Source: Prorocentrum cordatum
Taxonomy: Eukaryota; Sar; Dinophyceae; Prorocentrales; Prorocentraceae
Assembly (NCBI GenBank): GCA_963575745.1
Contig: CAUYUJ010017837.1
Location: forward strand, 309,001-373,000
Reading direction: 5' to 3'
Length of the DNA: 64,000 nucleotides
In this document: one piece after another, positions 53,861 through 63,232 of the stretch
Layout: every line of letters starts with the position of its first letter
Numbering within the stretch: the first letter of the stretch is position 1
Notes under the pieces: generated by a model
What the model was told of the DNA's origin: nothing
Seen by the model: the letters and a program-made list of their open reading frames with translations, nothing else
The model's database searches: none
Program-made: the position numbers and the translations under genes

Positions 53861-54090
53861 CTTCAGAAAACTATGTTAGCGTTCTTGTGGGTAAAAAATA
53901 ACTTAACTTAGATTCGCACTTCAGAATTTAGCTTAGTTTTGGGCGCATTTACCTTTAACTTAGTGAACTTAAGTTCGCCCTTAACTTAGTTGGTCTGGAA
54001 TACCACGAATGCGCTCTGATTCTGATTGTTTGGACGCTTTATTTTTGAAGGGTTGGTTCGATGATTGTCGTGGACGATTTTACAGGAATA
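53861..54090. other. A/T-richer spacer with AACTTA repeats
   Basis: Directly upstream of the minus-strand gag. AACTTA/TAACTTAG occurs several times in both orientations (53900-53990). It may be leader or LTR remnant of the copia element, but no second copy is seen in the window. Confidence 0.35.
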
Positions 54091-54585
54091 TGGTGGTGAA
54101 ATGCACAGCAACAACAAGTGGCATCAGCAGTAGCAGTAGCAGTGGCAAAGTGGTAGCAGCAGCAGTGGCATGAGCAGTAGCAGTAGCAGTGGCATGCGCA
54201 GGAGTGGAAACAGCAGTGGCATGAGCAGTAGCAGTAGCAGTGGCATGAGCAGTAGCAGTAGCAGTAGCAGTGGCATGAGCAGTAGCATGCGCAGTATCAG
54301 TAGCAGGTGGCATGAACAGTAGCAGTAGCAGTGACATGAGCAGTGACAGTGGCATGAGCAGTGGCAGTGGATCAGTAGCAGTGGCATGAGCAGTAGCAGT
54401 GGTATGGACAGTAGCAGTGGCATGAGCAGTAGCAGTAGCAGTGAATGGCATGAGCAGTAGCAGTAGCATGAGCAGTAGCAGTGGCATGATCAGTAGCAGT
54501 GGCATGAGCAGTAGCAGTAACAATGACATGAGCAGTAGCAGGAGCAGTGGCATGAGCAGTAGCAGTAACAGTGGCTACGAGCGAG
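54091..54585. repeat. AGCAGTAGCAGTGGCATG minisatellite
   Basis: Units of GCATGAGCAGTAGCAGT with variable numbers of AGTAGC. A few scattered copies of GGCATG continue to about 54840. Confidence 0.9.
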
Positions 54586-55141
54586 GGCAGGGGTGGAAGT
54601 AGCAAGGGGAAGGGGTGGCGGTTGCGGCATAAACAGTGGCAGTCTGCGGCATGTGCGAAGGCATGCGCAGGGGGCATTCGGCACAAGTACGTAGTTCGTT
54701 CGAGCACTTGCAGTTTGCATATGCGTGGGGCATGGGGTCATGAGCAAGGGCAGTGCGCGTGGGCATGAGAATGAAGCATGACTGCAGCATGAGTGACGGC
54801 AGTTGTCACGAGCATGGGGCATGAGTGAAGCATTAGTGGCTGCCATCAGAGAAGGGCGAGTGGATGCGCGGGTGAGGGGCAGCGCCAGCGGAGGCAAAAC
54901 AAAAAGGAGAAGGACAGGGAATCGCAGGGGGATGGGGGAGGGGAAGGAGGAGGACGAAGAGGAGGAGGAGGAGGGGGGGGGCGAAGAGGAGGAGGGGGGG
55001 GAGGAGGGGGGGGCGAGGGGGAAGGGGGGGTGAGGAAGAGGAAATTGGCAAGGCGCATGCCGCCTTGGACCCTGGCCCGCGGGCGGCCCGAAAGACCCGC
55101 GAGGTCCCCGAGGGTCGCGGGAGGTCACCGGGGGCCGAAAA
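54586..55141. other. Diverged GCATG repeat and polypurine tract
   Basis: No gene seen. About 54950-55045 is a G/A-only run built on GAGGAGG. Frames on the minus strand are Pro/Ser-rich artefacts. Confidence 0.45.
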
Positions 55142-55431
55142 ATGTCGGAAAAAAAGGCGCAACTCGATCTTTTAGGAGCAGGGGTGCCCCTGAATTGCGC
55201 AGCAGAGGGGGGCGACCCGCGGCGCGCGAGCGGCATCAGCGGGGCGACGAAACGCGGGGGCGGGCGAAACGGGACGGGCGGAGGGGCAGCGATGTGGAGG
55301 GGCGCAGGGGGGAGGCGGACGATGCGGCTCAAGCTGGGTTTGTTTTCGCTGCTCGTGCTTGCGGGGGGGGCCACGGGGGCGAAGCGGAAGCCGGCGGCGG
55401 CGGGGGAGGAGGCCCCGCCTAAGGCGAAGGC
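55142..55431 (+). CDS. Candidate first exon of a host gene, up to MITE insertion
   Basis: The frame from ATG 55142 (MSEKKAQLDLLGAGV) includes a hydrophobic stretch MRLKLGLFSLLVLAGGATGA near 55321-55380. This could be a signal peptide if translation starts at the internal ATG at 55321. It is followed by KRKPAAAGEEAPPKAKA up to the MITE. Removing the MITE and one 9-bp duplication joins this frame in phase with the next entry. The start is uncertain. Confidence 0.45.
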
Positions 55432-55661
55432 TCTGGGCGCCCGAGATGGGCACGGAAAGACCGGGTACGATGCCCAGCAGCAGTTCCTGTTCGTTCTGGG
55501 CAGGATTCGCTGCCCACCCCGCCGCGGCCTGCGTCTATTCGAGACAGAAGGCCGCCTGCCCAACAGCGGCCGCTGTTGGTTTGGGACAACGTTTGCTGTT
55601 GGGCATTGTACCCATTCTTTCGGTGCCCATTCCGGGTGTCCAAAAATGCCAGGGCGAAGGC
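55432..55661. mobile_element. MITE with ~50-bp terminal inverted repeats and 9-bp target duplication
   Basis: The left part (ATGGGCACGGAAAGACCGGG, TACGATGCCCAGCAGCA) matches the reverse complement of the right part (ATGGGCACCGAAAGAATGGG, TACAATGCCCAACAGCA), giving a roughly 207-bp palindromic core at 55435-55641. The 9-bp sequence GGCGAAGGC occurs at 55423-55431 and again at 55653-55661, exactly flanking the insertion. A 9-bp duplication with long inverted repeats is typical of Mutator-like elements. No transposase is encoded, so it is non-autonomous. The extreme ends of the repeats differ by a small indel. Confidence 0.75.
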
Positions 55662-56418
55662 GGGCGCGGGCTTGCTCGCGACGGCAGCGCGCGCGGACTT
55701 CGACAGCGTGCTGGCCCCGGCAGTGAAGCAGGAGGACGCGCAGCCGAGTGGCGACGAGAGCCCGCCGACCCCCGCGCAGACGCCGACGGCTAAATGCGCC
55801 AGCAAGGCTTCCCCGCCAGCTGCGCCCAAGACCAAGGCGCGGGCGGGTGCGCCAGATTTCAACGAGGGCGAGAACGCGGTCGACGCGGAGGACGGCGCGC
55901 CCGATGAACGCATGGCCCCCCGCGCCCAGAGGGCTGTATTTCATAGACGCTTGGGCGTGCTCGACGAAGCAGCGCAGAAGAATTACAGCGAATTTAAAGA
56001 GTCCGCGACCAGGGGCAAGGAGAAAACCATCTACGCATTGATCAATGAAGTTGACCCTCGAATCGTTACGCATGCTGGATCGATTAAAGATATAGAGCAC
56101 ACCCTCGCGAAAATGGCTCGCCAGACCACTAGCAAGTCGACAGGTTCTCTGAATGTTGGCATGGGCGAATTGGCCATGATTGGCACCCGCTTCGCTGGCA
56201 ACAAGGCGCTCTTCAAGGAGGCGCTGGATGCAAAGCAGGCGGCGTTCAACGAGAAGACGGGCAAGCACCACGCGATGGAAAACGTCGAAGAGAAGAAGGA
56301 CTTGCAGGAGGAGGCCACCCACGGCCAGACCGCGGCGCCGGTGCCCAGGGGGGTCGGGAAAATTGGCACGCGGAGGGAGAAGGAGCATGATCAGGAGCAT
56401 TGGCGCGCAGTTGCCTGA
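55662..56418 (+). CDS. Host gene of unknown function, part after the MITE
   Basis: Continues in phase after removal of the MITE: GAGLLATAARADFDSVLAPA, a Pro/Ala/Thr-rich linker, RAPDFNEGEN-type acidic stretch, then a conserved-looking helical region (AVFHRRLGVLDEAAQKNYSE, FALINEVDPRIVTHAGSIKD-like, IEHTLAKMARQTTSKSTGSL, NVGMGELAMIGTRFAGNKAL, FKEALDAKQAAFNEKTGKHH). I recognise no named domain. The frame ends at TGA 56416-56418, but the gene probably continues through an intron; sequences at 56612-59168 look like further exons. Confidence 0.5.
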
Positions 56419-56505
56419 GCAGGAATCAGCGCAAGAGCACGAGTAGCAACGCGACGAGGATTGGGAGTTCGAGTGGGAATGATAGGGAGCGGAGGAGGGG
56501 AAAAC

Positions 56506-56543
<38 letters not shown>

Positions 56544-56609
56544 GGCGGGGGGGGCGAAGTGGGGGGAGGGGCGCGGATGGGGCAACGGCCAATGCAGGGA
56601 GGGGCGCGC

Positions 56610-56939
56610 CAAGCAGCGAAGGTTGACGAGAAATGTATGATGGCTTTCTTCGAGCGCATGGAATCCGCCCGCTCCTCCGACAAGTGGATGCTCGATGATG
56701 GCTCGGGCGCCAGCAGCTCGCGCGACAAGCCCGCGGCCGTCTGCGCCGATGGCCCTGCGACGCCCGAGGACATGCAGCTGCTCCAGGAATCGTTCGACGC
56801 AGTCTCGCGCGCCGCTCTCGCCATCAAACATATGGGCAAAGACTTGGGGCAGGCGCGTGCCGCGCAGAGCGCGGTGGGCATCGGAGGGCGCGGCGTGGAG
56901 CTCTGCAAGGCAAGCGTTCTTTCACGCAAAGCCCATTGA
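56610..56939 (+). CDS. Further candidate exon of the host gene
   Basis: The frame reads QAAKVDEKCMMAFFERMESA, RSSDKWMLDDGSGASSSRDK, TPEDMQLLQESFDAVSRAAL, AIKHMGKDLGQARAAQSAVG and GGRGVELCKA. I recall this as a motif series in dinoflagellate-specific multi-exon proteins (KxxDEKFxxAFFERxExAR...KWMLD). Function unknown. A (ACG)n run at about 56503-56550 lies in the presumed intron before it. Confidence 0.5.
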   Translation, partial: QAAKVDEKCMMAFFERMESARSSDKWMLDDGSGASSSRDKPAAVCADGPATPEDMQLLQESFDAVSRAALAIKHMGKDLGQARAAQSAVGIGGRGVELCKASVLSRKAH

Positions 56940-57097
56940 AGTTTTGAGCGCGTGGTCAAATTTAGCTTTCATTGGGACTTCGCAGCGCGTGAGAACACGC
57001 GAGATCTCGCGCAGGAGGGGGCGCGCTCGCATGCGAGGGGGAAGCAGGGTGCACCGCGGGGGGGGCGCGGGCGACGCGCCCAGCGAGACCTCGAAAG

Positions 57098-57486
57098 GGC
57101 GTCGTGGCCAGCCAGAACACCATCGAGGAGATGCTCGCGACCCCCCCGGAGGAGTTGCGGCGGTCAGCAGTGCGAGACGCCTTGAAACAGGCAGCGGTCC
57201 TCTCTCAACCTCTGTCGTCGTCGTCGTCGTCGTCGCCGCTGTCGTCGTCGTCGTCGTTGTCGTCGTCGTCGTCGTTGTCGTCGTCGTCCTCGTCCCCGTC
57301 GTCGTTGTCGTCGTCGTCATCGTCGCCGTCGTCTTCGTCGCCCTCGTCGTCGTCGTCGTCGTCGTCGTGGTCGTCGTCGCCACTCGGGCAGCATCCCCGC
57401 ACAAGGCCCTCTTGGATTTCTACCACGAGCTCCAGGCCATCCACAAGCATCACAAGAGGTCGCTGAAGTCGCTGCCCAGCTCCTGA
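57098..57486 (+). CDS. Candidate exons split by a (TCG)n expansion
   Basis: VVASQNTIEEMLATPPEELR, RSAVRDALKQAAV (57098-57205) and, in another frame, HKALLDFYHELQAIHKHHKR and SLKSLPSS (57397-57486) look like pieces of one protein. Between them lies (TCG)n/(GTC)n microsatellite (about 57213-57370), which could be in an intron or an in-coding expansion. Confidence 0.4.
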
Positions 57487-57836
57487 ACACGGTGGCGCTG
57501 CTTTCTGTCAGGGAGGGCGCGAAACGAGCAGCGGTGGGGAATACGCGACATTGTTGGAGTCGGGATACGGTTAGCATCAGAGAGAGTGGAAGTTGGAAGC
57601 AGCGGGGGAGCGAGTGGAGGAAAAACGAAGGAATTGGGAGGCATGGAGAGAGGGTAGGGGGAAAGGGGGGCGACGGCAAAGGATTGGCATGGGATGGCAA
57701 TGAGGAAAGTGATGGCGAAGGCACAATGCTCAGAGCATGGCATGGGTTCTTGGAACGCAGTTGCAAGCGCAGGCAGACTGTAGCTTTTGTGGCCCGAAAG
57801 GGACGCGGCAATTTCCGGCGCCGAACAGCCGCGCCA

Positions 57837-59168
57837 GAATATTCTCGCCCCGGAGAAACGTTTAATTTCAGCGTTGGCCCAGCAGAAGATCAGATAATGC
57901 TCGCAACACATTTTCGCGCATCGAACGATTTCAGCTTTTGCAAGCCGTATGTGAAAGAGATTTGGAAGGTTACCCCTGCCATGATCATGAACGCATCTTC
58001 TCTAATGAAAGACCTTATGCAAGGTGGATTACGGAGCGGCGTGATCAGGGCAGGTATCTTCGAGGCCGAAGCGAAGAAACGCTTGCTTTCCACCCCGGGA
58101 AAGATCGAGGCGACCAAGGTCGACGACGAGGCCTCGAATATCGCTGACCACGTGCGCTCATTGTTTGACATGCTTCGCAATTGCGTGAAAGAGACAGCAA
58201 CGGGCAATAATCGGAAGACTGGTTCTTTCAGGAGAAAGCTGAACGGCGCCGACGTGATGGCCACGTCCAGCTCGTCAGCCGAGATGCGCTTGTCCGACGC
58301 CGACAATGTTTCCACGTCGGCTTCTGTTCTGCCGTGTCAGCATCAGCCAGGGGACTGGAACGAGGGCGACGTCGCCGCTCCGAGGACGCCGAGGCCGCAA
58401 GCACAGGACCGCATCATTGCAGCACCCGCTGTCCCCGCTAAGACGCCGTCGCCTGCGCGGCCACTTCGCGCCCCCTCGCCATTGCCCCGTTCTCCTTCGA
58501 TATTCAAGCAAGGCCTGGTTGAGGCGCCGTCGCCCCCGCCTGCCTCGATCCAGGGCGCCTCTCCGATATCCGTCGAGTCGACGCCAAAGAAGCCTGAGGT
58601 TTTCGCCAAGCTCACGAAGGGTGCGATTGATTCTCGCGGTTTCCCAGCATTGCCGCCAAGCGGAACGCCCTCGCCCATTCCGACTCCCGCCGCTGTTTTC
58701 ATTGGACCGAGGACCACCAAGCGGAAGGACCAAGCCCTTGAGGCTAGGGATGGCGGCGCGAAGCCTTTCTCCCACGCGGCCGCCGCCACCCCGCTTCGGA
58801 AGCGCCCGGTGGCAAAGTCCACGCCCGCCCCGAAGACCGGCCAGGAAGGCGCCGGCGGAGAGAGCGCGCCCCCCCGCGGCGGAGAAAAGACAGCACCACC
58901 CATGGCCAAGGCCAAGGCCGCGAGCATCGCCGCCGCAGGTGCCACAGGCGAGAAGCTCCATCGTGCGACCTGTTGCGGGCTTGCCGAGGTTTTGGCCCCC
59001 AGGTACGAGGTGTGCGCGAAGGACTATGTATCCAACAAGAGGGCTTTCGTCATGAGCATCACTGTCAAGGCCCCCCCCCCCCCCCATTGCTGGCTTCGTT
59101 GCCCAGAGTGTGACGAACCGCATCAACGACGCGCAGTGCACCAAGGCTACAGCTTTGCAATGCCGTGA
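57837..59168 (+). CDS. Large 3' exon of the host gene: conserved block plus Pro-rich tail
   Basis: Part of an open frame reaching back to 57492, but protein-like sequence starts near 57850. FNFSVGPAEDQIMLATHFRA, SNDFSFCKPYVKEIWKVTPA, MIMNASSLMKDLMQGGLRSG, VIRAGIFEAEAKKRLLS, HVRSLFDMLRNCVKETATGN and RKTGSFRRKLNGADVMA form a block I recall from dinoflagellate-specific proteins (VGPxxxxIxLxxxFRASNDF, PYVxEIW, SSFRRKxxxADV). It is followed by about 230 residues of Pro/Ala/Ser-rich sequence and a short Cys-containing end (CCGLAEVLA, CWLRCPECDEPHQRR). Stop TGA 59166-59168. No named domain, function unknown. Confidence 0.55.
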   Translation, partial: EYSRPGETFNFSVGPAEDQIMLATHFRASNDFSFCKPYVKEIWKVTPAMIMNASSLMKDLMQGGLRSGVIRAGIFEAEAKKRLLSTPGKIEATKVDDEASNIADHVRSLFDMLRNCVKETATGNNRKTGSFRRKLNGADVMATSSSSAEMRLSDADNVSTSASVLPCQHQPGDWNEGDVAAPRTPRPQAQDRIIAAPAVPAKTPSPARPLRAPSPLPRSPSIFKQGLVEAPSPPPASIQGASPISVESTPKKPEVFAKLTKGAIDSRGFPALPPSGTPSPIPTPAAVFIGPRTTKRKDQALEARDGGAKPFSHAAAATPLRKRPVAKSTPAPKTGQEGAGGESAPPRGGEKTAPPMAKAKAASIAAAGATGEKLHRATCCGLAEVLAPRYEVCAKDYVSNKRAFVMSITVKAPPPPHCWLRCPECDEPHQRRAVHQGYSFAMP

Positions 59169-60045
59169 TCATTTGCTGAATGCTCGAGTGCATATTTAGT
59201 CAGGTGCCAATGACGTGTCGTTGAAGTTCCGCATGCAGCCACATCGGTTCTTCAGACATTCACGCGTTGTTGCATTGCCCCAAAACATCGTCATCAAGCA
59301 TTGCACATTACGCGCTTTGTTTCCAAAGGTTACTTCTGTGGCGTCCTGGCTTCATATGGACCCTGGTTTGCTTGGTTCTCCCCTGGCTTCCTTTCTTGAT
59401 TGTTCCCTGGTTGGCTTTCTTGATTGCTCCCTGGTTTGCGTTCTGGATTGTGTTCCCTTGCCTGTTTGCCTGCTTGCTGCGCTGTTTCCTGATTATATGT
59501 GTTTGCCATTGATATCCCTCGTCGTCGTCATCGTCGCGTTCGTCGTCTCCATCGTCGTCGTCATCAGCCCTCGTCGTCGTCCTCTCCCGCAGCCCTCGTC
59601 GTCGTCGTCGCGTTCGTCGTCTTCGTCGTCGTCGTCGTACTTTGCTCCTCAGCCCTCGTCGTCGTCGTCGTCGCCCTCTCCCTTCCCGCATTCTCTTTCT
59701 GGGGACGACGAAACAACCCTTTCGCCGCGGCGGGTTAGTAGCCCCACGGGCCGACGAGGAGGATGGGGCGAGGGGGAAGGGGGGGGGGAAAGGGAATTGC
59801 ACCATGGCCTTCCTGAGGTTGCAACTGAGAGGGTGGCATGGGACAGGGAGGTCTTAGCTGCAGTGTATACGTGCGCCCTCTTGTGTGCATGTCTCTGTAA
59901 AGATTGCGTTGCCTGCATAGCTCTTGGTTTAAATCCATCCTGCATTATATTCCCCGTGTCTCCTGTGATCAAGGCGTTAACGACGACGGACATAATGTCG
60001 ATGGATCTGATGACGGTGGTAATCCGATGATGATGACGACGGTTC
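59169..60045. other. Intergenic, with (TCG)n/(GTC)n runs
   Basis: A T-rich segment with repeated TTGATTG/TCCCTGGTTTGC units (about 59340-59470) is followed by TCGTCG microsatellite at about 59520-59680. No gene recognised. Confidence 0.5.
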
Positions 60046-60184
60046 CCGCAACGTTCCCGAGCCCGAGAGCGAGCCCGACACCGTGCCCGAGCCCGAGCCC
60101 GAGTCCGAGTCTGAATGCTCATACCCTTCCCCACTCCCTCGTCGTGGTCGTCGTCGTCGTCATCGTCGTCGTCGTCGTCGTCCT

Positions 60185-60216
<32 letters not shown>

Positions 60217-60675
60217 TCGTCGTCGTCGCCCCGCGCCCGAACCCGAACCCAAGCATGGGTCGCGCACGAGCCCGATCCGAGCCCAAGCCCGATCCGAGCC
60301 CAAGCCCGAGCTTGCCGAGCCCGAGCCCGAACCTGAGTGCGATCGCGAGCGCAAGCCCGGAACCCGAATCCGAGCCTAAGCCCGAACCTGACCGCGATCG
60401 CGAATCCGAGCCCGAGCCAGGAACCCGAGTTCGAGCCCGAGCCCGAGCCTAAGCGCGATTTCGAGCGCGAGCCCGAACTCGGAGCCCGCGCCTGCGCCCG
60501 AGCTCTAGTCCGAATTCGACCCCGAACCCGAGACCGAGTCCGAGCACGAGCCCCGAGCCCGAGCCCGATTTCGAGCCCGAAGACCAAGCCCGATCCCAAG
60601 TCTGGGTGCCGCGCGAGCCCGCTCCGAGCCCGATTTCGAGCTCGAGTTCCCGCCCGAAGAGCGAACCCGAGCCAA
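60046..60675. repeat. GAGCCC hexanucleotide array with embedded (GTC)n
   Basis: GAGCCC/GAACCC/GATCCG hexamers from about 60055 to 60660, interrupted by a (GTC)n run at about 60138-60230. Encoded Pro-Glu, Ser-Pro or Arg-Ala runs are artefacts. The same hexamer theme is seen briefly at 8964-9000. Confidence 0.9.
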
Positions 60676-60740
60676 TTTCCCGAATGTTGCAACGTGCTTT
60701 CTACGCGTTTTTGAGATGGTATAACAAAACAATGATCGGT

Positions 60741-61035
60741 ACATTGACGGCAGATTGACGGTAGATTGTCGGTAATTTGACGGTAGATGGGCGGTCGATT
60801 GTCGGTATATTGACGGTAGATTGACGGTAAATTGTCGGTAGATTGTCGGTATATTGTCGGTAGATTGTTGGTGGATTGTTGTTCGTAATGCTTTCATTAC
60901 AGACGACAATCTACCCACAATCTACCGACAATCCACCGACAATCTACCGTCTATCTACCGTCAATCTACCGACAATCTACCGTGAATCTACCGTCAATTT
61001 ACCGTCAATCTACCGACAATATGCCGTCCACGTTG
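60741..61035. repeat. ~295-bp palindrome built of 10-11-bp units
   Basis: The left arm (60741-60884) is a run of ATTGACGGTAG and ATTGTCGGTAG units. The right arm (60901-61035) is a run of their reverse complement (CTACCGTCAAT, CTACCGACAAT). The centre is GTAATG (60885-60890), loop CTTT, CATTAC (60895-60900). The outer ends also correspond (GACGGCAGATTG and the complement of CAATATGCCGTC). It could extrude as one long cruciform. No coding capacity. Confidence 0.9.
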
Positions 61036-61184
61036 ATTGAGTTACATATTTTTTAAGTAAGTGAATGAAAATTGCCTAACATTGTCGCGATGTTCGAACA
61101 TTTTTGGGACAATTACGACACGCCCACCTGACCGAAGAAGGCCGCGAAGGCATCGTGATAATGATAGTTGTAGCAGTCGTCGCA
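61036..61184. other. Short spacer
   Basis: No recognisable content. Confidence 0.4.
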
Positions 61185-61333
61185 GCAGTAATAGTAGTAG
61201 TAGGAGGAGGAGGATGAGCAGCAACAGCAGCAGCAACAGCAGCAGCAGTAGTCGTAATAGTAATCATAGTAGTAGTACTTGTAGCAGCAGCAGCAGCAGC
61301 AGCAGTAATAGTAGTAGTCGCACCAGTAGTAGC

Positions 61334-61376
<43 letters not shown>

Positions 61377-61428
61377 ATCGCAGTATTAGTAGTAGTGGTA
61401 GCAGTAGTAGTAGCAGTAGTAGTAGTAA

Positions 61429-61468
<40 letters not shown>

Positions 61469-61560
61469 CGTAGTATTAGTAGTAGTAGTAGTGCTGGTGG
61501 TCGTAGTAGTAGTAATAGTAGAAGTAGCAGTCGTAGTAGTAGTAGTAGTAGTAGTAGTAG

Positions 61561-61592
<32 letters not shown>

Positions 61593-61610
61593 GGTTGTTG
61601 CTGTAATAGT
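61185..61610. repeat. (AGT)n array with (GTT)n end
   Basis: Interrupted AGT/AGC array ending in TTG/GTT triplets at about 61559-61592. The plus strand carries AGT, as in the three other arrays. Confidence 0.95.
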
Positions 61611-61627
61611 ACTAGTAGTGCATCGTA

Positions 61628-63232
61628 GTGAACATGCAGAGAGAAAGGTGTAGGACATGCAGTGCAGAGCGCAAGGGGAACGAGAAAACACGCAGAGGGC
61701 GTAATCGTGGAGGGCATGCAATGACAGGGGGCACGGGAGTGCCGCAAGAAAAAAAAACACGCTGTGCACAGTTGCAGGAAAAAAGCACGGGGAGAGATCG
61801 CGCGCGTTGCCCGAATATTTTTCGGCTCAAAGATGCGCGAACCGCGTCTGCCAGACAGGGGGGGCGGAAGCAGCGCCAGGCGCTACGGTCGGGCGATGCA
61901 GGCGTTTCTGGTCGCAAATGGGGCATCGTCGGACAGCTCATGCACGGCCTGGGAGACTTATCTCGCGAGGTGCAAAGGCGGCTTATTGATTGGGGCGGGG
62001 GGCGCAAGAGTGCTTCAGCGATGCAAAAGGACGCAGAGGCTAGTCTCGCGGACGTGCAGGAGTTATGTCGGCGAGGGGGGATTTCTGAGGACCACCTTCC
62101 CAAGGATGAGCGCATGATTGCTGGCGTCGGTTCGGCCGGTAGATGCCCAAATAATTGTCATCGCGATTTAGACATTCTGTTGGGGTCACCGTTAATTCCG
62201 CTGCCCTCTCAGACGCGCGTAATTATCAGGAACAGAAGAGGCCGCAAGGGGCTACAATTTCGATCTGATCGGTTTCCGTTCGATCAGCCTGTGCACCACC
62301 CACGCAACTTATTTTCCCATTTCTATCGGAACGACAAGGGGCAGCTCATCGAGAATTGTTCACCAGCAGGATCTGATTTCTCCAGCAGCTGCGACGCTCT
62401 GGAATCGTTCTGGCGGAGGATGGTCGATAGGGGGGGGGCCCAATTGCGATGTCATCCCATGTGCTCGCGCGCGGGCTGGATGAGACGAGCTGCCCCTCTG
62501 GCCGTGCATGGAGACAGGGTTGCTGTTTTGTTCGCGGGGCGGCGCGGGCCCCGATCGCTAGATTGCATTTCTTTCGCGCCCCTTGTTTCGGAGGGTCGGT
62601 TATCAGAGAGGGGCCTCCTGCTGTCCTGCGCGTTCGAGGACGGCGAAGTGAGCGCCAGCGTGGCTGGAGAGCCCGCGACCGATGATGCAATTTGGAAGGT
62701 TCTTTCGTGGAGCTCCCGGGCGCTGTTCGAAGGCGAGCACCCCGCAAACGATGCCGACGGTAACCCGTCCACGTCGATTATCGCAGGACAACCTCTGTAC
62801 TCCTCAGACGAACGCTTCTTCGGCGTGGCACGGAGCATCATGGACGACTGCGAGTGGTTTCGGAAAGCACTAGGCTTGCGCAGCGCAAGTGCCAATAAGT
62901 GTTACGAGCTTTGCGAAGCAAATTGCGGGTCCCCAAACCTTTCGTGGCACCCTGCAAATTTCTGCCCTGATGCAACGTGGATGGGGTCGCTGTGCACCGC
63001 CGAAGGATGGCGGGCAGCTGCGAACAGGCACGTATTGTGTAAGGAGTTGGGGTATTTGTCATGCCTGAACATAGAGCCGAATGAGCTTCATGTGGTGGTT
63101 GGGGCTCGCTCCAGCTGTTCTTGGCGCTGTGATTTGGACGGCAGTTTTCTCGCGGATGGGCGGGGGGCCAACAGGCAACGTCGAGGAGCTGTGGGCAATC
63201 ATGCGTTCTCGTTACAGCTTGGGCGATTGTAA
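61628..63232 (+). CDS. Dinoflagellate-type conserved protein of unknown function, main frame
   Basis: A 534-codon frame. The first 75 residues or so are probably not genuine (they derive from repeat-edge sequence); protein-like sequence starts near 61850. Recognisable segments: CPNNCHRDLDILLGSPLIPL, RFPFDQPVHHPRNLFSHFYR, AVHGDRVAVLFAG, DAIWKVLSWSSRALFEGEHP, GQPLYSSDERFFGVARSIMD, DCEWFRKALGL, and HPANFCPDATWMGSLCTAEG followed by LCKELGYLSCLNIEPNELHV. I recall this order from an abundant dinoflagellate protein family (short Cys-containing segment, WMxxxFxxxxW, then EADELHxM) with no assigned function. Near 63095 a one-base shift moves the real frame to the next entry. It may be a multicopy family member or a mobile-element-borne gene. 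Confidence 0.5.
   Translation: MNMQRERCRTCSAERKGNEKTRRGRNRGGHAMTGGTGVPQEKKTRCAQLQEKSTGRDRARCPNIFRLKDARTASARQGGRKQRQALRSGDAGVSGRKWGIVGQLMHGLGDLSREVQRRLIDWGGGRKSASAMQKDAEASLADVQELCRRGGISEDHLPKDERMIAGVGSAGRCPNNCHRDLDILLGSPLIPLPSQTRVIIRNRRGRKGLQFRSDRFPFDQPVHHPRNLFSHFYRNDKGQLIENCSPAGSDFSSSCDALESFWRRMVDRGGAQLRCHPMCSRAGWMRRAAPLAVHGDRVAVLFAGRRGPRSLDCISFAPLVSEGRLSERGLLLSCAFEDGEVSASVAGEPATDDAIWKVLSWSSRALFEGEHPANDADGNPSTSIIAGQPLYSSDERFFGVARSIMDDCEWFRKALGLRSASANKCYELCEANCGSPNLSWHPANFCPDATWMGSLCTAEGWRAAANRHVLCKELGYLSCLNIEPNELHVVVGARSSCSWRCDLDGSFLADGRGANRQRRGAVGNHAFSLQLGRL

Noticed and set aside
61811-61832. Another spliced-leader-like sequence (…TTTTTCGGCTCAAAG)
   Set aside because: Only the 3' half resembles the leader, and gaps are needed; too weak to list as a feature.
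62769-62790. AGQPL in the 61.6-kb protein as another copy of the AGxPA dyad motif
   Set aside because: The DNA (CGCAGGACAACCTCTG) lacks the CCTGC arm, so it is a chance peptide match.
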